From Bradyrhizobium sp. 186 (GTDB taxonomy: Bacteria; Pseudomonadota; Alphaproteobacteria; Rhizobiales; Xanthobacteraceae): 64,000 nucleotides of DNA. The notes beneath the pieces are model-generated. The model made no database searches and had not been told where the DNA came from. It saw only the letters and a program-made list of their open reading frames with translations. Position numbers and translations under genes: made by a program. The stretch spans positions 6,510,001 through 6,574,000 of the forward strand of contig NZ_CP082164.1 in NCBI RefSeq assembly GCF_023101685.1, given 5' to 3'. Each line of letters begins with the position of its first letter. Within the stretch, counting starts at the first letter, position 1. This document shows positions 51,459-61,354 of this stretch, one piece after another.

Positions 51459-53768
51459 CTAATGCGAGGAATCGTTCGTGACGCCGACGCCCGTGCGCTC
51501 GATCCGGACCGGGATGCCCTTGGACGACGGCGTGAAGCTGAGGGGATCGTGCGCATAGAGCGGCACCAGAGGATTGGTCTCCGGGTAGTAAGCTGCGCAG
51601 CAGCCGATCGGGAACGAGTATCCGACCACGCGGAAGTCGCGCACCCGCCGCTCGATGCCGTCGGTCGAAACGGTCACCAGATCGACCCGGTCACCGTCCA
51701 GGATCCCACGCTTGTCCATCTCGAACTGGTTCAGGAACACGATGTCGCGCTGGCCGTAGACACCCCGGTAGCGATCGGACATGGAATAGAGCGTCGTATT
51801 GTACTGGTCATGGCTGCGAATCGTGCTCAGCCAGAGCGTCTCCGGATGATCGTCTTGCGGATCCTCGCCAAGGCCGTCAAAGACCAGAAAATTGGCCTTA
51901 CCGTTCGGCGTCGCCCAGATGCGCTCGCGCGCGGCCGGAACCAGGTGGAAGCCGCCGGGCACGCGAATTCGTGCATTGTAGGCCTGGAATATCGGCAACA
52001 CGATCTCGATCGCCTCGCGAATGCGATCGTACTCGGCGACGAAGCCGTCCCAATCGACGACGGAGCACTGCCCCAAGGTCGCCCGCGCCATGCCGGCAAC
52101 GATCGCGGGCTCACTCAACAGGTGTTCTGACGCGGGCTGATTGCGCCCGGCCGACGCATGGACCATCGACATGGAGTCCTCCACGGTGATGGACTGCGGT
52201 CCGGTCGCCTGGATGTCTATCTCCGTGCGGCCAAGGCAGGGAAGGATCAACGCATCGCGCCCGTGGATCAGGTGACTGCGGTTGAGCTTGGTCGAGATGT
52301 GGACCGTAAGATCGAGTCTCCTGAGGGCTTCCTGCGTGAGCTGCCAATCGGGAATTGCCGCGGCAAAGTTGCCGCCCATCGCGATGAACACCTTGGCGTC
52401 TCCGCGAATCATCGCTTCGAGCGCCGTGACGACATTGTGGCCGTGCGCACGAGGTGGCTTGAAACCGAAGCGAAATTCCAGCCGATCGAGAAAGTCTTCG
52501 GACGGCGTCTCGGTGATGCCGACCGTCCGATCTCCCTGCACGTTCGAATGGCCGCGGACCGGACAGATGCCTGCGCCCTCACGACCGATATGGCCGCGCA
52601 ACAGGGCGAGATTGGCCAATTGCTGAACATTCTGCGCGCCGCGCCGGTGCTGGGTAATCCCCATGCCATAGACGATGATCGCGCGCTCGGCTTTCATGTA
52701 GGCGTGCGCGGCATATTCGATCTCTTCGCGGCTGAGCCCCGAGTAACGCTCGATATCCGTCCAGGGCGTGGCCCTCAGGTCAGTTACCAGTTCATCAAGG
52801 CCTTGGGTGTGGTCACGGATGAAATCCCAGTCCAGAACGGCCTGCTCGCCTCTCGCCCGCGCCGCTGTATCTTCATCGACCAGAACCTTCATAATACCCT
52901 TGATCACGGCGACGTCACCACCCACGCGCACCTGGTAGAGGCGCGAGCTGATCTGCGTCGAGCTCAGCGTCGCCATCTCAATCGGGCTCTGCGGGGCCTG
53001 GAAACGTTCCAGCGCCCGCTCGCGGAACGGATTGAAAGAGATGATCGAAGCGCCGCGGCGGGCGGCATCGCGCAGGTTGGTCATCATGCGCGGACTGTTG
53101 GTGCCGGGATTCTGGCCGAAGATGAAAATGCAATCTGCCTTGTCGAAATCCTCCAGCACGACCGTGCCCTTGCCCACCCCAATGGATTGCGGCAAGCCCA
53201 CGCTGGTCGCCTCATGACACATGTTGGAGCAATCGGGGAAATTGTTGGTGCCGTACTCCCGCACAAAGAGCTGATAGAGAAAGGCGGCTTCGTTCGAGGT
53301 GCGGCCGGAGGTGTAAAACTCCGCCATGTTCGGGTCAGGCAGCGCGTTCAGATGGCGGCCGACGATCGAGAAGGCCTCGCTCCAGCTTATGGGAAGATAG
53401 CGGTCCGATCCCCCATCATAAGCCATGGGATGTGTCAGCCGGCCCACCATCTCGAGATCGTAGTCGCTCCAGGCGGACAGCTCCGTGACCGTGTGATCAG
53501 CGAAAAACTCCGGCGTGCAGCGCTTGGCGGTCGCTTCCCAGGCCACGGCCTTCGCGCCATTCTCGCAGAATTCGAATGACGAGGTGTGTTTCGGATCGGG
53601 CCAGGCGCACCCGGGACAGTCGAAACCTTCCGGCTGATTCATGCATCGGAGCGTAGTCGCCCCCTTGATCGGAATGCGCTGCTCGATCAAGTGCTCACCG
53701 AGGGCCTTGAGCGCACCCCACCCGCCCGCCGGATGATGATAGGGGTGAATTGCCTTGCGTTCCGACAT
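51459..53768 (-). CDS. FdhF/YdeP family molybdopterin oxidoreductase
   Basis: A 769-aa oxidoreductase of the YdeP/formate dehydrogenase-alpha-like family. The N-terminus has FDCPGCAWPDPKHTSSFEFC, with Cys candidates for an Fe-S cluster. YTSGRTSNEAAFLYQLFVRE and FPDCSNMCHEATSVGLPQS follow, with a Cys in the usual metal-ligand zone, then GMGITQHRRGAQNVQQLANL and the C-terminal molydop-binding domain (DGDRVDLVTVSTDGIER). YdeP-type proteins are linked to acid resistance in E. coli; the activity here is not certain. ATG at 53768 with GAGG upstream. Confidence 0.88.
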   Translation of the reverse strand: MSERKAIHPYHHPAGGWGALKALGEHLIEQRIPIKGATTLRCMNQPEGFDCPGCAWPDPKHTSSFEFCENGAKAVAWEATAKRCTPEFFADHTVTELSAWSDYDLEMVGRLTHPMAYDGGSDRYLPISWSEAFSIVGRHLNALPDPNMAEFYTSGRTSNEAAFLYQLFVREYGTNNFPDCSNMCHEATSVGLPQSIGVGKGTVVLEDFDKADCIFIFGQNPGTNSPRMMTNLRDAARRGASIISFNPFRERALERFQAPQSPIEMATLSSTQISSRLYQVRVGGDVAVIKGIMKVLVDEDTAARARGEQAVLDWDFIRDHTQGLDELVTDLRATPWTDIERYSGLSREEIEYAAHAYMKAERAIIVYGMGITQHRRGAQNVQQLANLALLRGHIGREGAGICPVRGHSNVQGDRTVGITETPSEDFLDRLEFRFGFKPPRAHGHNVVTALEAMIRGDAKVFIAMGGNFAAAIPDWQLTQEALRRLDLTVHISTKLNRSHLIHGRDALILPCLGRTEIDIQATGPQSITVEDSMSMVHASAGRNQPASEHLLSEPAIVAGMARATLGQCSVVDWDGFVAEYDRIREAIEIVLPIFQAYNARIRVPGGFHLVPAARERIWATPNGKANFLVFDGLGEDPQDDHPETLWLSTIRSHDQYNTTLYSMSDRYRGVYGQRDIVFLNQFEMDKRGILDGDRVDLVTVSTDGIERRVRDFRVVGYSFPIGCCAAYYPETNPLVPLYAHDPLSFTPSSKGIPVRIERTGVGVTNDSSH

Positions 53769-54007
53769 TGCGAGAACCTCTGCGGGTACCGATGCAGAAA
53801 TAGTTGCGACGTCGATCGCGGACTTTCTTTCGAGAATGCCGGATCGTGCCAGCGCGACAGACGGACCGGTTCGATCGGCGCAACGCCGTAGTGCATTCTG
53901 GAAAAGCGGAGGTCCTCTCTGGATTGGCCTATGTCGCCGCTTTCCTAACTCCATGAGGGAGGCCGCTGACCACGGCTCAACAGAACAATCCCTTTGGAGG
54001 TACGATC

Positions 54008-55252
54008 ATGATTTCGAGACGAAGCCTGCTGGCAGCCTCGGCCATGGGCGCGGCCATGGTGTCCTCAGTGAAGGCCGCATCTTTTGGCAATCCGGACGAG
54101 CCGCCCCAGGGCGCCATCAACGCGAGGGGCCCGGGGAATCTCAGCGATCCCGGCCCGCAAAGTCAGGTTCTGGGCGGCCAATTTCCCTCAGCGCAGTCGC
54201 CACCGGCGACGGACGTCGGCGGCATGCCGATGCCCTGGGCATCGTTCAACAATGCACCGAAGCGAATCCAGAATGGCGGATGGGCGCGGGAGGTCACCGT
54301 TGCCGATTTTGCCATTTCCAAGGAGATATCGGGCGTCAACATGCGCCTGACGGCCGGCGGCATCCGCGAGCTGCACTGGCACCAGGCAGCCGAGTGGGCG
54401 ATCATGACCTACGGCACCTGCCGTGTGACGGTTCTCGATGCGCAGGGCCGTCCCTATGTTGCGGATGTCAAGGAGGGCGACCTCTGGTATTTCCCTCCGG
54501 GAGCGCCGCATTCACTGCAGGGCTTGGGTCCGGATGGCTGCGAATTCGTCATCTGCTTCGATGACGGGCATGCCGACGAATTCAACACCTTGCTCGTCTC
54601 GGACTGGTTCGCCCACACGCCGCCCGAGATTCTCGCCAAGAACTTCGGCGTTCCGGCGGACACATTTGCCAAGATCCCGCTGCACAATCTCTGGATCTTC
54701 CAGGGCACCGTGCCCGGCGACATCGCCGGCGATCGCACCGCGATGCAGAAGGATGCGCCCGTCGTAACTCATCCCTTCATCTTCCCGCTCGGCTCCTCCC
54801 GTCCGTTCAAATCTTCCGATACAGGAAGCATCCAGGTCGCCGACAGCAGCAATTTCAAGGTTTCAACCGCGGTGTCGGCCGCGCTGGTTACCGTTCGTCC
54901 CGGTGGCATCAGGGAGATGCACTGGCACCCTAACGCGGACGAGTGGCAGTACTACATCAAGGGCAAGGCACGCATGACGGTGTTCGACACCGGTCCGAAC
55001 GCACTGACCATGGACTTCAATGCCGGCGACATCGGCTATGTCAGGCGCAACCTCGGTCACTATGTCGAGAACGTCGGCGACACCGATCTGCAATTCATCG
55101 GCGTGTTCCGCGCCTCGCACTACGAAGAAGTCTCCCTCTCCAACTGGCTCACGCACACGCCGCCGAAACTCGTGGCGCAGCATCTCAATGTCGACGAAGG
55201 CACGATCGCGAGTTGGCCCGACAATGCGCCGGGCGTCATGCCGAAGCGATAA
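54008..55252 (+). CDS. oxdC: Bicupin oxalate decarboxylase, exported
   Basis: A 414-aa protein with a twin-arginine-like signal (MISRRSLLAASAMGAAMV) and two cupins. The Mn ligands are visible as RELHWHQAAEW with a later His in PPGAPHSLQG (first cupin), and REMHWHPNADEWQYYIKG with a His in NLGHYVENVG (second). The family splits oxalate to formate and CO2. Formate could feed a formate-type dehydrogenase such as the adjacent YdeP-like enzyme, though that link is only by position. Confidence 0.9.
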   Translation: MISRRSLLAASAMGAAMVSSVKAASFGNPDEPPQGAINARGPGNLSDPGPQSQVLGGQFPSAQSPPATDVGGMPMPWASFNNAPKRIQNGGWAREVTVADFAISKEISGVNMRLTAGGIRELHWHQAAEWAIMTYGTCRVTVLDAQGRPYVADVKEGDLWYFPPGAPHSLQGLGPDGCEFVICFDDGHADEFNTLLVSDWFAHTPPEILAKNFGVPADTFAKIPLHNLWIFQGTVPGDIAGDRTAMQKDAPVVTHPFIFPLGSSRPFKSSDTGSIQVADSSNFKVSTAVSAALVTVRPGGIREMHWHPNADEWQYYIKGKARMTVFDTGPNALTMDFNAGDIGYVRRNLGHYVENVGDTDLQFIGVFRASHYEEVSLSNWLTHTPPKLVAQHLNVDEGTIASWPDNAPGVMPKR

Positions 55253-55283
55253 ACCAGACTCCTCGCTCGGCCCAACTTGCTGG

Positions 55284-55317
55284 AAGCCGTCGATCTGCAA
55301 ATCCTGATCGACGGCTT
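55284..55317. terminator. Probable bidirectional terminator between oxdC and oxyR
   Basis: A 12-bp perfect stem (AAGCCGTCGATC with GATCGACGGCTT) and a 10-base loop, followed by TTCTC, placed between two convergent genes. Confidence 0.6.
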
Positions 55318-55397
55318 TCTCATCAGTCGACATTTCATCTGACGGCGTCTGAAGCGCAAAGAGTTATGAGCGGAGCACGCCGACAATGCAATTGTCG

Positions 55398-56303
55398 TCA
55401 AGCCTCCTTCACGTCGTCAAACGATTTGGCGATCTGTCTCAGCGTTTCCGAGAGTGCGGAAAATTCCATTGCGCGCGGATCACTTTTGCGCCAGGCAAGC
55501 CCCACTCTTCTCGAAAAAGTGTTCCCCGGCAGCCGCGAATAGGCAACCGCATCCCGCTCGGATACCGCAAGGGCGGGCACCAGCGTGCAGCCCTCTCCTG
55601 CTGCGACCATGTATTTCAGCGTCTCCAGACTGGTGGCAAGGCGATTGGTCCGGCCTGGAGCAGAGCAGCCGGCGAGCGCCTGCTCGCGCAGGCAATGTCC
55701 CTCCTCCAGCAGTAACCGCTCCTCGGCATCGAGCGCGTCCCAGGTCGGGCCGCCCTTGCGGGACGCGGGATGCCCCTTCGGGCACGCCAACAGGAACGGT
55801 TCCGAAAATATCCCAGCACTTGCCAATGCAGCGTCGGTTTGCGGCAACGAGAGGAGCACGGCATCGACCTCGCCGTCGATCAGCTTCGGCACGAGCTCGC
55901 CGGTGAGGCCCTCGCTCAGAACGAGGGCGAGTTCGGAATACTTCTTGCGAAGTGCCGGCAATATCCTGGGGAAGAGATATGGGCCGAGCGTCGAAATTGC
56001 GGCGAGCCGCAGTGCACCACCGAACGGCTTGTCCGACCGCTGGACGATGGTGAAGAGAAGCCGCGCCTCCGCCAGAACACGACGGGCCTGTTCGACAAAG
56101 GACTTGCCTTCGACCGTCACGATGACGCGCCGCGTGGTGCGCTCGAAGATCACCATGCCGAGCAAGGCTTCGAGTTTGCGGACCTGCGCGGACAACGACG
56201 GTTGCGCAACGCGACAATGTTCGGCCGCGCGGACGAAACTGCCGTGGTCCGCAATAGCCACAACATATTCGAGATCGCGCAACGACAGGCCGCTAAGATT
56301 CAT
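55398..56303 (-). CDS. oxyR: OxyR-like hydrogen peroxide-sensing LysR regulator
   Basis: A 301-aa LysR protein with HTH LRDLEYVVAIADHGSFVRAA then RVAQPSLSAQVRKLEALLGM. The redox switch is present: LLEEGHCLREQALAGCSAPG, the two Cys spaced as in OxyR (Cys199 and Cys208 of E. coli), with effector-domain segments ISTLGPYLFPRILPALR and LETLKYMVAAGEGCTLVPAL. It should oxidise to a disulfide with peroxide and control the catalase at 58433-59896 and perhaps the divergent glutathione S-transferase. Confidence 0.9.
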   Translation of the reverse strand: MNLSGLSLRDLEYVVAIADHGSFVRAAEHCRVAQPSLSAQVRKLEALLGMVIFERTTRRVIVTVEGKSFVEQARRVLAEARLLFTIVQRSDKPFGGALRLAAISTLGPYLFPRILPALRKKYSELALVLSEGLTGELVPKLIDGEVDAVLLSLPQTDAALASAGIFSEPFLLACPKGHPASRKGGPTWDALDAEERLLLEEGHCLREQALAGCSAPGRTNRLATSLETLKYMVAAGEGCTLVPALAVSERDAVAYSRLPGNTFSRRVGLAWRKSDPRAMEFSALSETLRQIAKSFDDVKEA

Positions 56304-56411
56304 CACACGAAGCTCCAGGGCAACATCGGACCACATAGTCACAGGGCCGACGTCTATCAATCCGTGCGCACGTCCTCTGCTGAAACGTCGTCCCCGCTGT
56401 GCCAGACGCGA

Positions 56412-56448
56412 TGGCCAGGATCGACGGACCTTTGGCCAAGATCGACGG
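56412..56448. promoter_or_regulatory. Tandem direct repeat, candidate operator between oxyR and gst
   Basis: TGGCCAGGATCGACGG (56412-56427) and TGGCCAAGATCGACGG (56433-56448) differ at one base and recur every 21 bp, two helical turns, in the divergent oxyR-gst region. This fits paired binding sites of a dimer or tetramer regulator. Confidence 0.5.
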
Positions 56449-56522
56449 GCATCTCTCGTTGCGGCCAACCGCCCCGATTTCTAGTTTTCCGTACGTGGAC
56501 ACACACAAGTGCGGAGAGAACG

Positions 56523-57164
56523 ATGTACCAACTTCACTACTTCCCCAGTAATGCCAACGCGGCGCCCCACATGGTGCTCGAGGAGCTCGGCCAGGCGTAC
56601 GAGCTTGTACTTGTGGACCGCGCCAAGAATGCCCAGAAATCGGAAGAATATCTCACGATCAACCCGAACGGTCGCATTCCCACCTTGGTCGACGGCGGAC
56701 TCGTACTATCCGAGGCAGCGGCGATTGTTCTCCACCTGGTCGACCAGCATTCCGAAGCCAACCTTGCACCGAGGATCGGTAGCCCCGAGCGCGCCAAGTT
56801 CTATCAGTGGCTGGTCTTCCTGACGAACTCGCTGCAGGAAGAGCTGATGATCTGGCAGTACCCCGATCGCCTGACGAGCGCGGAGACTGCCGCGACGGAG
56901 ATCGTCAGGCAAGGCGCGGAGCGGCGGGCCTGCACCTATCTCGACGTTATCGAGCAGCACCTGGAAACGAACGGCCCCCTCTTCCTCGGGGACAAGTTGA
57001 GCGCCGCCGATTTTTACCTCGTCATGCTCGCCCGCTGGGCGCGCCCGATGTCCCGTCCGCCTCGTTCACGGCCGCACATCGCGCGGCTGCTCGACATGGT
57101 GACGGCGCTGCCCGCGGTCCGCCGAGCCTATGAACGCGAAGGCGTCACTGGTGAAATCTGCTGA
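56523..57164 (+). CDS. gst: Glutathione S-transferase
   Basis: A 213-aa GST with the N-terminal thioredoxin-like domain (MYQLHYFPSNANAAPHMVLE, NPNGRIPTLVDGGLVLSEAA giving the GSH-binding Ser-Glu) and an all-helical C-terminal domain (FLGDKLSAADFYLVMLARWA). It conjugates glutathione to electrophiles, including lipid peroxidation products. CGGAGAGAACG precedes the ATG. It is divergent from oxyR and may be OxyR-controlled. Confidence 0.9.
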   Translation: MYQLHYFPSNANAAPHMVLEELGQAYELVLVDRAKNAQKSEEYLTINPNGRIPTLVDGGLVLSEAAAIVLHLVDQHSEANLAPRIGSPERAKFYQWLVFLTNSLQEELMIWQYPDRLTSAETAATEIVRQGAERRACTYLDVIEQHLETNGPLFLGDKLSAADFYLVMLARWARPMSRPPRSRPHIARLLDMVTALPAVRRAYEREGVTGEIC

Positions 57165-57224
57165 ATGCAACGACGCGGAGTGGTGATCGCGTCACCCCCA
57201 TCCAAATCTTAGAAGGATCCTTCA

Positions 57225-58205
57225 ATGACAACGCAGTTCAAAAGCCGCAACATGCCGGAACGGATGAACCTGCCTTTCGTAGGCCTAGCCACCTTTGCCG
57301 GCCAGCCTGCCTGCACCGATTGGGATAGGCTCGACGGCACCGATGTCGCCGTGCTTGGCATTCCGATCGATACGGCCTCGAGCTATCGCGTCGGAACACG
57401 CTTCGGGCCGCGCGCGATTCGCGAAGCGTCCATGTTCCACGGCTTTGGTCCGGAAGGTGTATTCGATTTCGAGGACGAGGTGACCTATCTCACTGCCGAG
57501 GAAGTCAAGATCGTCGATGCCGGCGACAGCGACGTCATCTACGCCGACACCAAGCGTAGCCTGGCGAACGCCGAGCTGGCGGTGCGCGCACTGCTCGATG
57601 CCAAGGCGATGCCGTATATCCTTGGCGGCGATCACGCCATCACCATGGCGACCGTCGCTGCGTATTCGAACGAGAAGCCGATCCACATCATCCATCTCGA
57701 CGCGCATTTCGACTTCATCGATCAGCGCAACGGCATCAGCTGGGGCCACGGCAGCCCGATGCGCCGAGCCTCGGAGATGACGCATGTGAAGGGCATCACG
57801 ACGCTCGGCCCGCACAACATGGCCTCCGTGAGCAAAAAGGACTACGAGGCGGCGAAGGCCTACGGCACCCACGTCGTTTCATTGCGCAAATTCCGCTCGA
57901 TCGGCGCGGCTGCGGCTCTCTCCCACATCCCGGATGGCGAGCGGGTCTACGTTTCGATCGATATCGACAGCTTCGATCCGTCGATCGCGCCGGGGACGGC
58001 AACGATCAGCCATGGCGGGTTTACCTATTACGAAGCCAAGGATCTTCTCCAGGAGATCGCATGGCGCTTCGAGGTGGTCGGCGCCGACTTCGTTGAGGTC
58101 TCGCCGCCCTACGATCCGTCGGCAATCACGTCACTGCTCGCGGCCCGGATCAGTCTCGATTTCATCGGCTCGATCTTCCACGAGCGCGCCAAGCGGCGCG
58201 GCTGA
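57225..58205 (+). CDS. speB: Agmatinase-family ureohydrolase
   Basis: A 326-aa manganese ureohydrolase. The metal residues are in ILGGDHAITMATVAAY (His), HLDAHFDFID (Asp-His-Asp) and YVSIDIDSFDPSIAPGTATI (Asp-Asp). The family includes agmatinase, guanidinobutyrase and proclavaminate amidinohydrolase; the GTATISHGGFTYYEA segment after the last motif departs from classical agmatinases (usually GTGTPEPGG), so the substrate may be another guanidino compound. 60 bp after gst, perhaps same transcript. Confidence 0.87.
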   Translation: MTTQFKSRNMPERMNLPFVGLATFAGQPACTDWDRLDGTDVAVLGIPIDTASSYRVGTRFGPRAIREASMFHGFGPEGVFDFEDEVTYLTAEEVKIVDAGDSDVIYADTKRSLANAELAVRALLDAKAMPYILGGDHAITMATVAAYSNEKPIHIIHLDAHFDFIDQRNGISWGHGSPMRRASEMTHVKGITTLGPHNMASVSKKDYEAAKAYGTHVVSLRKFRSIGAAAALSHIPDGERVYVSIDIDSFDPSIAPGTATISHGGFTYYEAKDLLQEIAWRFEVVGADFVEVSPPYDPSAITSLLAARISLDFIGSIFHERAKRRG

Positions 58206-58331
58206 CCGCAGCTGCTGGTCACGACCGAAGCGATCTGGTCGCGTCGTCGTGCAAACAGGCAATCCGGGCCGGGCCAGCTTGGCTACTTGAGTGCGGCCGC
58301 CCGGAGCGAACGCCATCGACTCACGAATCTT

Positions 58332-58358
58332 GGATTGAGAGGAACAGCCTCTCAATCC
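58332..58358. terminator. Perfect hairpin upstream of catalase
   Basis: GGATTGAGAGG-AACAG-CCTCTCAATCC, an 11-bp perfect stem with a 5-base loop between the ureohydrolase and catalase genes. There is no T-run after it. It may terminate the upstream gene or be a regulatory site; ATAG (58359-58362) and CTAT (58379-58382) downstream resemble OxyR half-sites. Confidence 0.45.
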
Positions 58359-58432
58359 GATAGCACTCTTGTCATTCTCCTATTGATCCGAGGGTGACAA
58401 GCTTCCTTCAACACCAATGCAGGAGAACCCCA

Positions 58433-59896
58433 ATGAACGACAAAGCTCAAAGACCGCTTCTGACGCACGCATCGGGCGCGCCCGTCACGGACAACGTCAA
58501 TATACAAACTGCCGGGCCGCGCGGACCGGCATTGCTGCAAGACGTCTGGCTGATCGAGAAGCTCGCGCATTTCGATCGGGAAGTCATTCCTGAACGGCGA
58601 ATGCACGCCAAGGGTTCGGGCGCTCACGGCACGTTCACGGTCACCCACGACATCACCCGCTATACCAAGGCCAAGATCTTTTCCGAGATCGGCAAGCAGA
58701 CGCCGATGTTCGCGCGGTTCTCGACGGTCGCCGGCGAACGCGGCGCGGCAGATGCCGAGCGTGACATCCGCGGGTTCTCGCTCAAGTTCTATACCGAGGA
58801 AGGCAACTGGGACATGGTCGGCAACAACACGCCGGTCTTCTTCTTTCGCGACCCGTTGCGCTTTCCCGATCTGAACCACGCCATCAAGCGCGATCCCTAT
58901 ACGGGCATGCGCAGTGCCGACAACAACTGGGATTTCTGGACGCTGCTTCCCGAGGCGCTACACCAGGTCACCGTCGTCATGAGTGAGCGCGGCATCCCGA
59001 AGAGCTACCGCCACATGCACGGCTTCGGCAGCCACACCTACAGTCTGCTCAACGCGAACAATGAGCGCGTCTGGGTGAAGTTTCACTTCCGCACCCAGCA
59101 GGGCATTGAGAACCTGACCGACGGAGAGGCAGAGGCCCTGGTCGGCAAGGATCGCGAAAGCCATCAGCGCGACCTCTTCGGCAGCATCGAGCGAGGCGAG
59201 TTTCCGCGCTGGACCCTGTGCATCCAGGTGATGACGGACGAGCAGGCGACGAAATTTGCCTTCAATCCGTTCGATCTCACCAAGGTCTGGCCGAAGGCCG
59301 ATTATCCGCTGATCGAGGTCGGCTATTTCGAGCTCAATCGGAACCCGGAGAACGTCTTTGCCGAAGTCGAGCAGGCAGCGTTCTCGCCCGCCAATATCGT
59401 ACCGGGTATCGGCTATTCGCCGGACAAGATGCTTCAGGCGCGCTTGTTCTCCTATGGTGACGCGCAGCGCTACCGGCTTGGTGTCAACCACCACCACATT
59501 CCGGTCAACGCACCGAAGTGCCCGTTCCACAGCTATCACCGCGACGGAGCGATGCGGACCGACGGCAATCTTGGCCGCACGCCGACCTACTGGCCGAACA
59601 GCCGCAGCGAATGGAAGGACCGGCCCCAGTTGAACGAGCCGCCGCTCGAGATCACGGGTGCGGCCGCGCATTGGGATCACCGCGTGGACGATGACCATTG
59701 GCAACAACCCGGCAATTTGTTCCGGAAGATGACCTCCGCGCAGAAGCAGACGCTGTTCGAGAACACGGCGCGCCAGGTGGGTCAGGCCGCAAGGTACATC
59801 CAGGAGCGGCACGTGGCCAACTGCGCCAAGGCGGACCCTGCCTACGGCAAGGGGGTTGCCGACGCGCTGGCCAGGTTCGCCGAGGGCAAGCTCTAG
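58433..59896 (+). CDS. katA: Monofunctional heme catalase (KatA-type)
   Basis: A 487-aa small-subunit catalase. The distal heme His is in [15 protein letters not shown] near residue 57, Asn in [15 protein letters not shown] near 130, and the proximal Tyr in [14 protein letters not shown] near 340. The NADPH-region residues and the C-terminal domain are of usual length. GGAGAACCCCA precedes the ATG at 58433. It disproportionates hydrogen peroxide; oxyR lies 2.1 kb upstream on the opposite strand. Confidence 0.95.
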   Translation: MNDKAQRPLLTHASGAPVTDNVNIQTAGPRGPALLQDVWLIEKLAHFDREVIPERRMHAKGSGAHGTFTVTHDITRYTKAKIFSEIGKQTPMFARFSTVAGERGAADAERDIRGFSLKFYTEEGNWDMVGNNTPVFFFRDPLRFPDLNHAIKRDPYTGMRSADNNWDFWTLLPEALHQVTVVMSERGIPKSYRHMHGFGSHTYSLLNANNERVWVKFHFRTQQGIENLTDGEAEALVGKDRESHQRDLFGSIERGEFPRWTLCIQVMTDEQATKFAFNPFDLTKVWPKADYPLIEVGYFELNRNPENVFAEVEQAAFSPANIVPGIGYSPDKMLQARLFSYGDAQRYRLGVNHHHIPVNAPKCPFHSYHRDGAMRTDGNLGRTPTYWPNSRSEWKDRPQLNEPPLEITGAAAHWDHRVDDDHWQQPGNLFRKMTSAQKQTLFENTARQVGQAARYIQERHVANCAKADPAYGKGVADALARFAEGKL

Positions 59897-59920
59897 CCGT
59901 CGTCAGAAGAGGCCGAAATG

Positions 59921-59946
59921 GGGCCCGCGCCAATCGGCGCGGGCCC
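59921..59946. terminator. GC-rich hairpin after the catalase gene
   Basis: GGGCCCGCGCC-AATC-GGCGCGGGCCC, an 11-bp perfect stem with a tetraloop starting 25 bp after the katA stop and before hemA. No clear T-run follows, so termination may be partial. Confidence 0.7.
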
Positions 59947-60007
59947 AAGAAGACCACACCGGTCCGCTCCGTGGGGGTTGGGCTGCTCTCAATTGAGGAT
60001 TTCGATC

Positions 60008-61270
60008 ATGTTCGACTATATCGGCAGTTTCGAACACGCCATCAGCGCTCTCAAGCGCGAGCAGCGGTATCGTGTGTTCGTCGATCTGGAGCGGAAAGCG
60101 GGGCAGTTTCCTCATGCCGTTTGGAACGGCCCGGACGGCATGCGAGATGTCGTCGTCTGGTGCTCGAACGACTACCTCGGCATGGGTCAGCATCCGAAGG
60201 TCATCGAAGCCATGTGCACCGCCGCGCGCAGCATGGGAGCGGGTGCAGGCGGTACGCGCAACATCTCGGGGACAAATCGCCCTGTCGTCGAACTGGAAGC
60301 CGAGATCGCGGACTTGCACGGCAAGCAGGACGCTCTCGTCTTCACGTCGGGCTATGTCTCGAACCAGACAGGCATCGCCACGATTGCCAAGCTCCTCCCG
60401 GACTGCCTCATCCTGTCGGATGCACTCAATCACAATTCCATGATCGAAGGGGTGCGCTCGGCCGGCTGCGCCAAGCAGATCTGGCGTCACAACGATCTCG
60501 ATCACCTGGAGCAACTGCTCTCGCGTGCCGCGGCAGGCCGCCCGAAATTGATCGTCTTTGAGAGCGTCTACTCCATGGACGGAGACGTCGCGCCGATCAA
60601 GGAGATCTGTGATCTGGCGGATCGCTATGGCGCGCTGACATATCTCGATGAGGTGCACGCGGTCGGGATGTACGGGCCGCGCGGTGCCGGCATCGCCGAA
60701 CGGGACGGCGTGATGGATCGCGTCGACATCATCGAAGGGACGCTCGCCAAGGCCTTCGGCACGCTCGGCGGCTACATTGCGGGGCGTAGCGCGGTGATCG
60801 ATGCGGTACGGTCCCACGCGCCGGGATTCATCTTCACGACCGCGCTTCCGCCTGCGATTGCTGCGGCGGCCAAGGCCTCGATAGCTCACCTCAAGGCATC
60901 GCACCGCGAGCGCGCCCGGCACCGACAGGCAGTCGCAGCAACAAAAGCGGCTTTGCGCAGGTCCGGATTGCCCGTCATGCCGACTGATACGCACATCGTC
61001 CCCGTGATGGTGGGCGATCCCGAGTTGTGCAGATGGGCGAGCGAGCTCTTGCTCCACCGATGCGGCATCTACATTCAGCCGATCAACTACCCGACGGTGC
61101 CCCGAGGCACTGAACGGCTGCGCATCACACCGACCCCGGGACACGATAGTCGGCTCATCGAGGAGCTGGCCGACGCCATGGTCTGGGTCTGGCGGGAGCT
61201 CGGCCTGCCGTTTGCGCGGAACGATCAACGTTCGGAATCGTCCGGCCGCCTGACAGTTGTCGCTGGCTGA
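60008..61270 (+). CDS. hemA: 5-aminolevulinate synthase
   Basis: A 420-aa PLP enzyme of the C4 pathway that joins glycine and succinyl-CoA. Key segments: [13 protein letters not shown] near 55, [20 protein letters not shown] near 80, [25 protein letters not shown] and the PLP-Lys region [17 protein letters not shown] near 245. GAGG lies upstream of the ATG at 60008. Together with hemH downstream it supplies heme near a heme catalase; the main chromosomal hemA may be elsewhere, so this could be a second copy. Confidence 0.94.
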   Translation: MFDYIGSFEHAISALKREQRYRVFVDLERKAGQFPHAVWNGPDGMRDVVVWCSNDYLGMGQHPKVIEAMCTAARSMGAGAGGTRNISGTNRPVVELEAEIADLHGKQDALVFTSGYVSNQTGIATIAKLLPDCLILSDALNHNSMIEGVRSAGCAKQIWRHNDLDHLEQLLSRAAAGRPKLIVFESVYSMDGDVAPIKEICDLADRYGALTYLDEVHAVGMYGPRGAGIAERDGVMDRVDIIEGTLAKAFGTLGGYIAGRSAVIDAVRSHAPGFIFTTALPPAIAAAAKASIAHLKASHRERARHRQAVAATKAALRRSGLPVMPTDTHIVPVMVGDPELCRWASELLLHRCGIYIQPINYPTVPRGTERLRITPTPGHDSRLIEELADAMVWVWRELGLPFARNDQRSESSGRLTVVAG

Positions 61271-61354
61271 GTGCTGCCCGAAACACGGCAAAGCCGATTT
61301 CGTCATCGCCTCAGGTCCGGGCCGACCGAGAGTTCCCCCTGTAAAGAGACTGAC

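Noticed and set aside
51251..51556. 101-codon minus-strand frame beside the thioesterase remnant
   Set aside because: Its N-terminal part overlaps the end of the YdeP-like gene and the remainder has no domain; not enough support for a gene.
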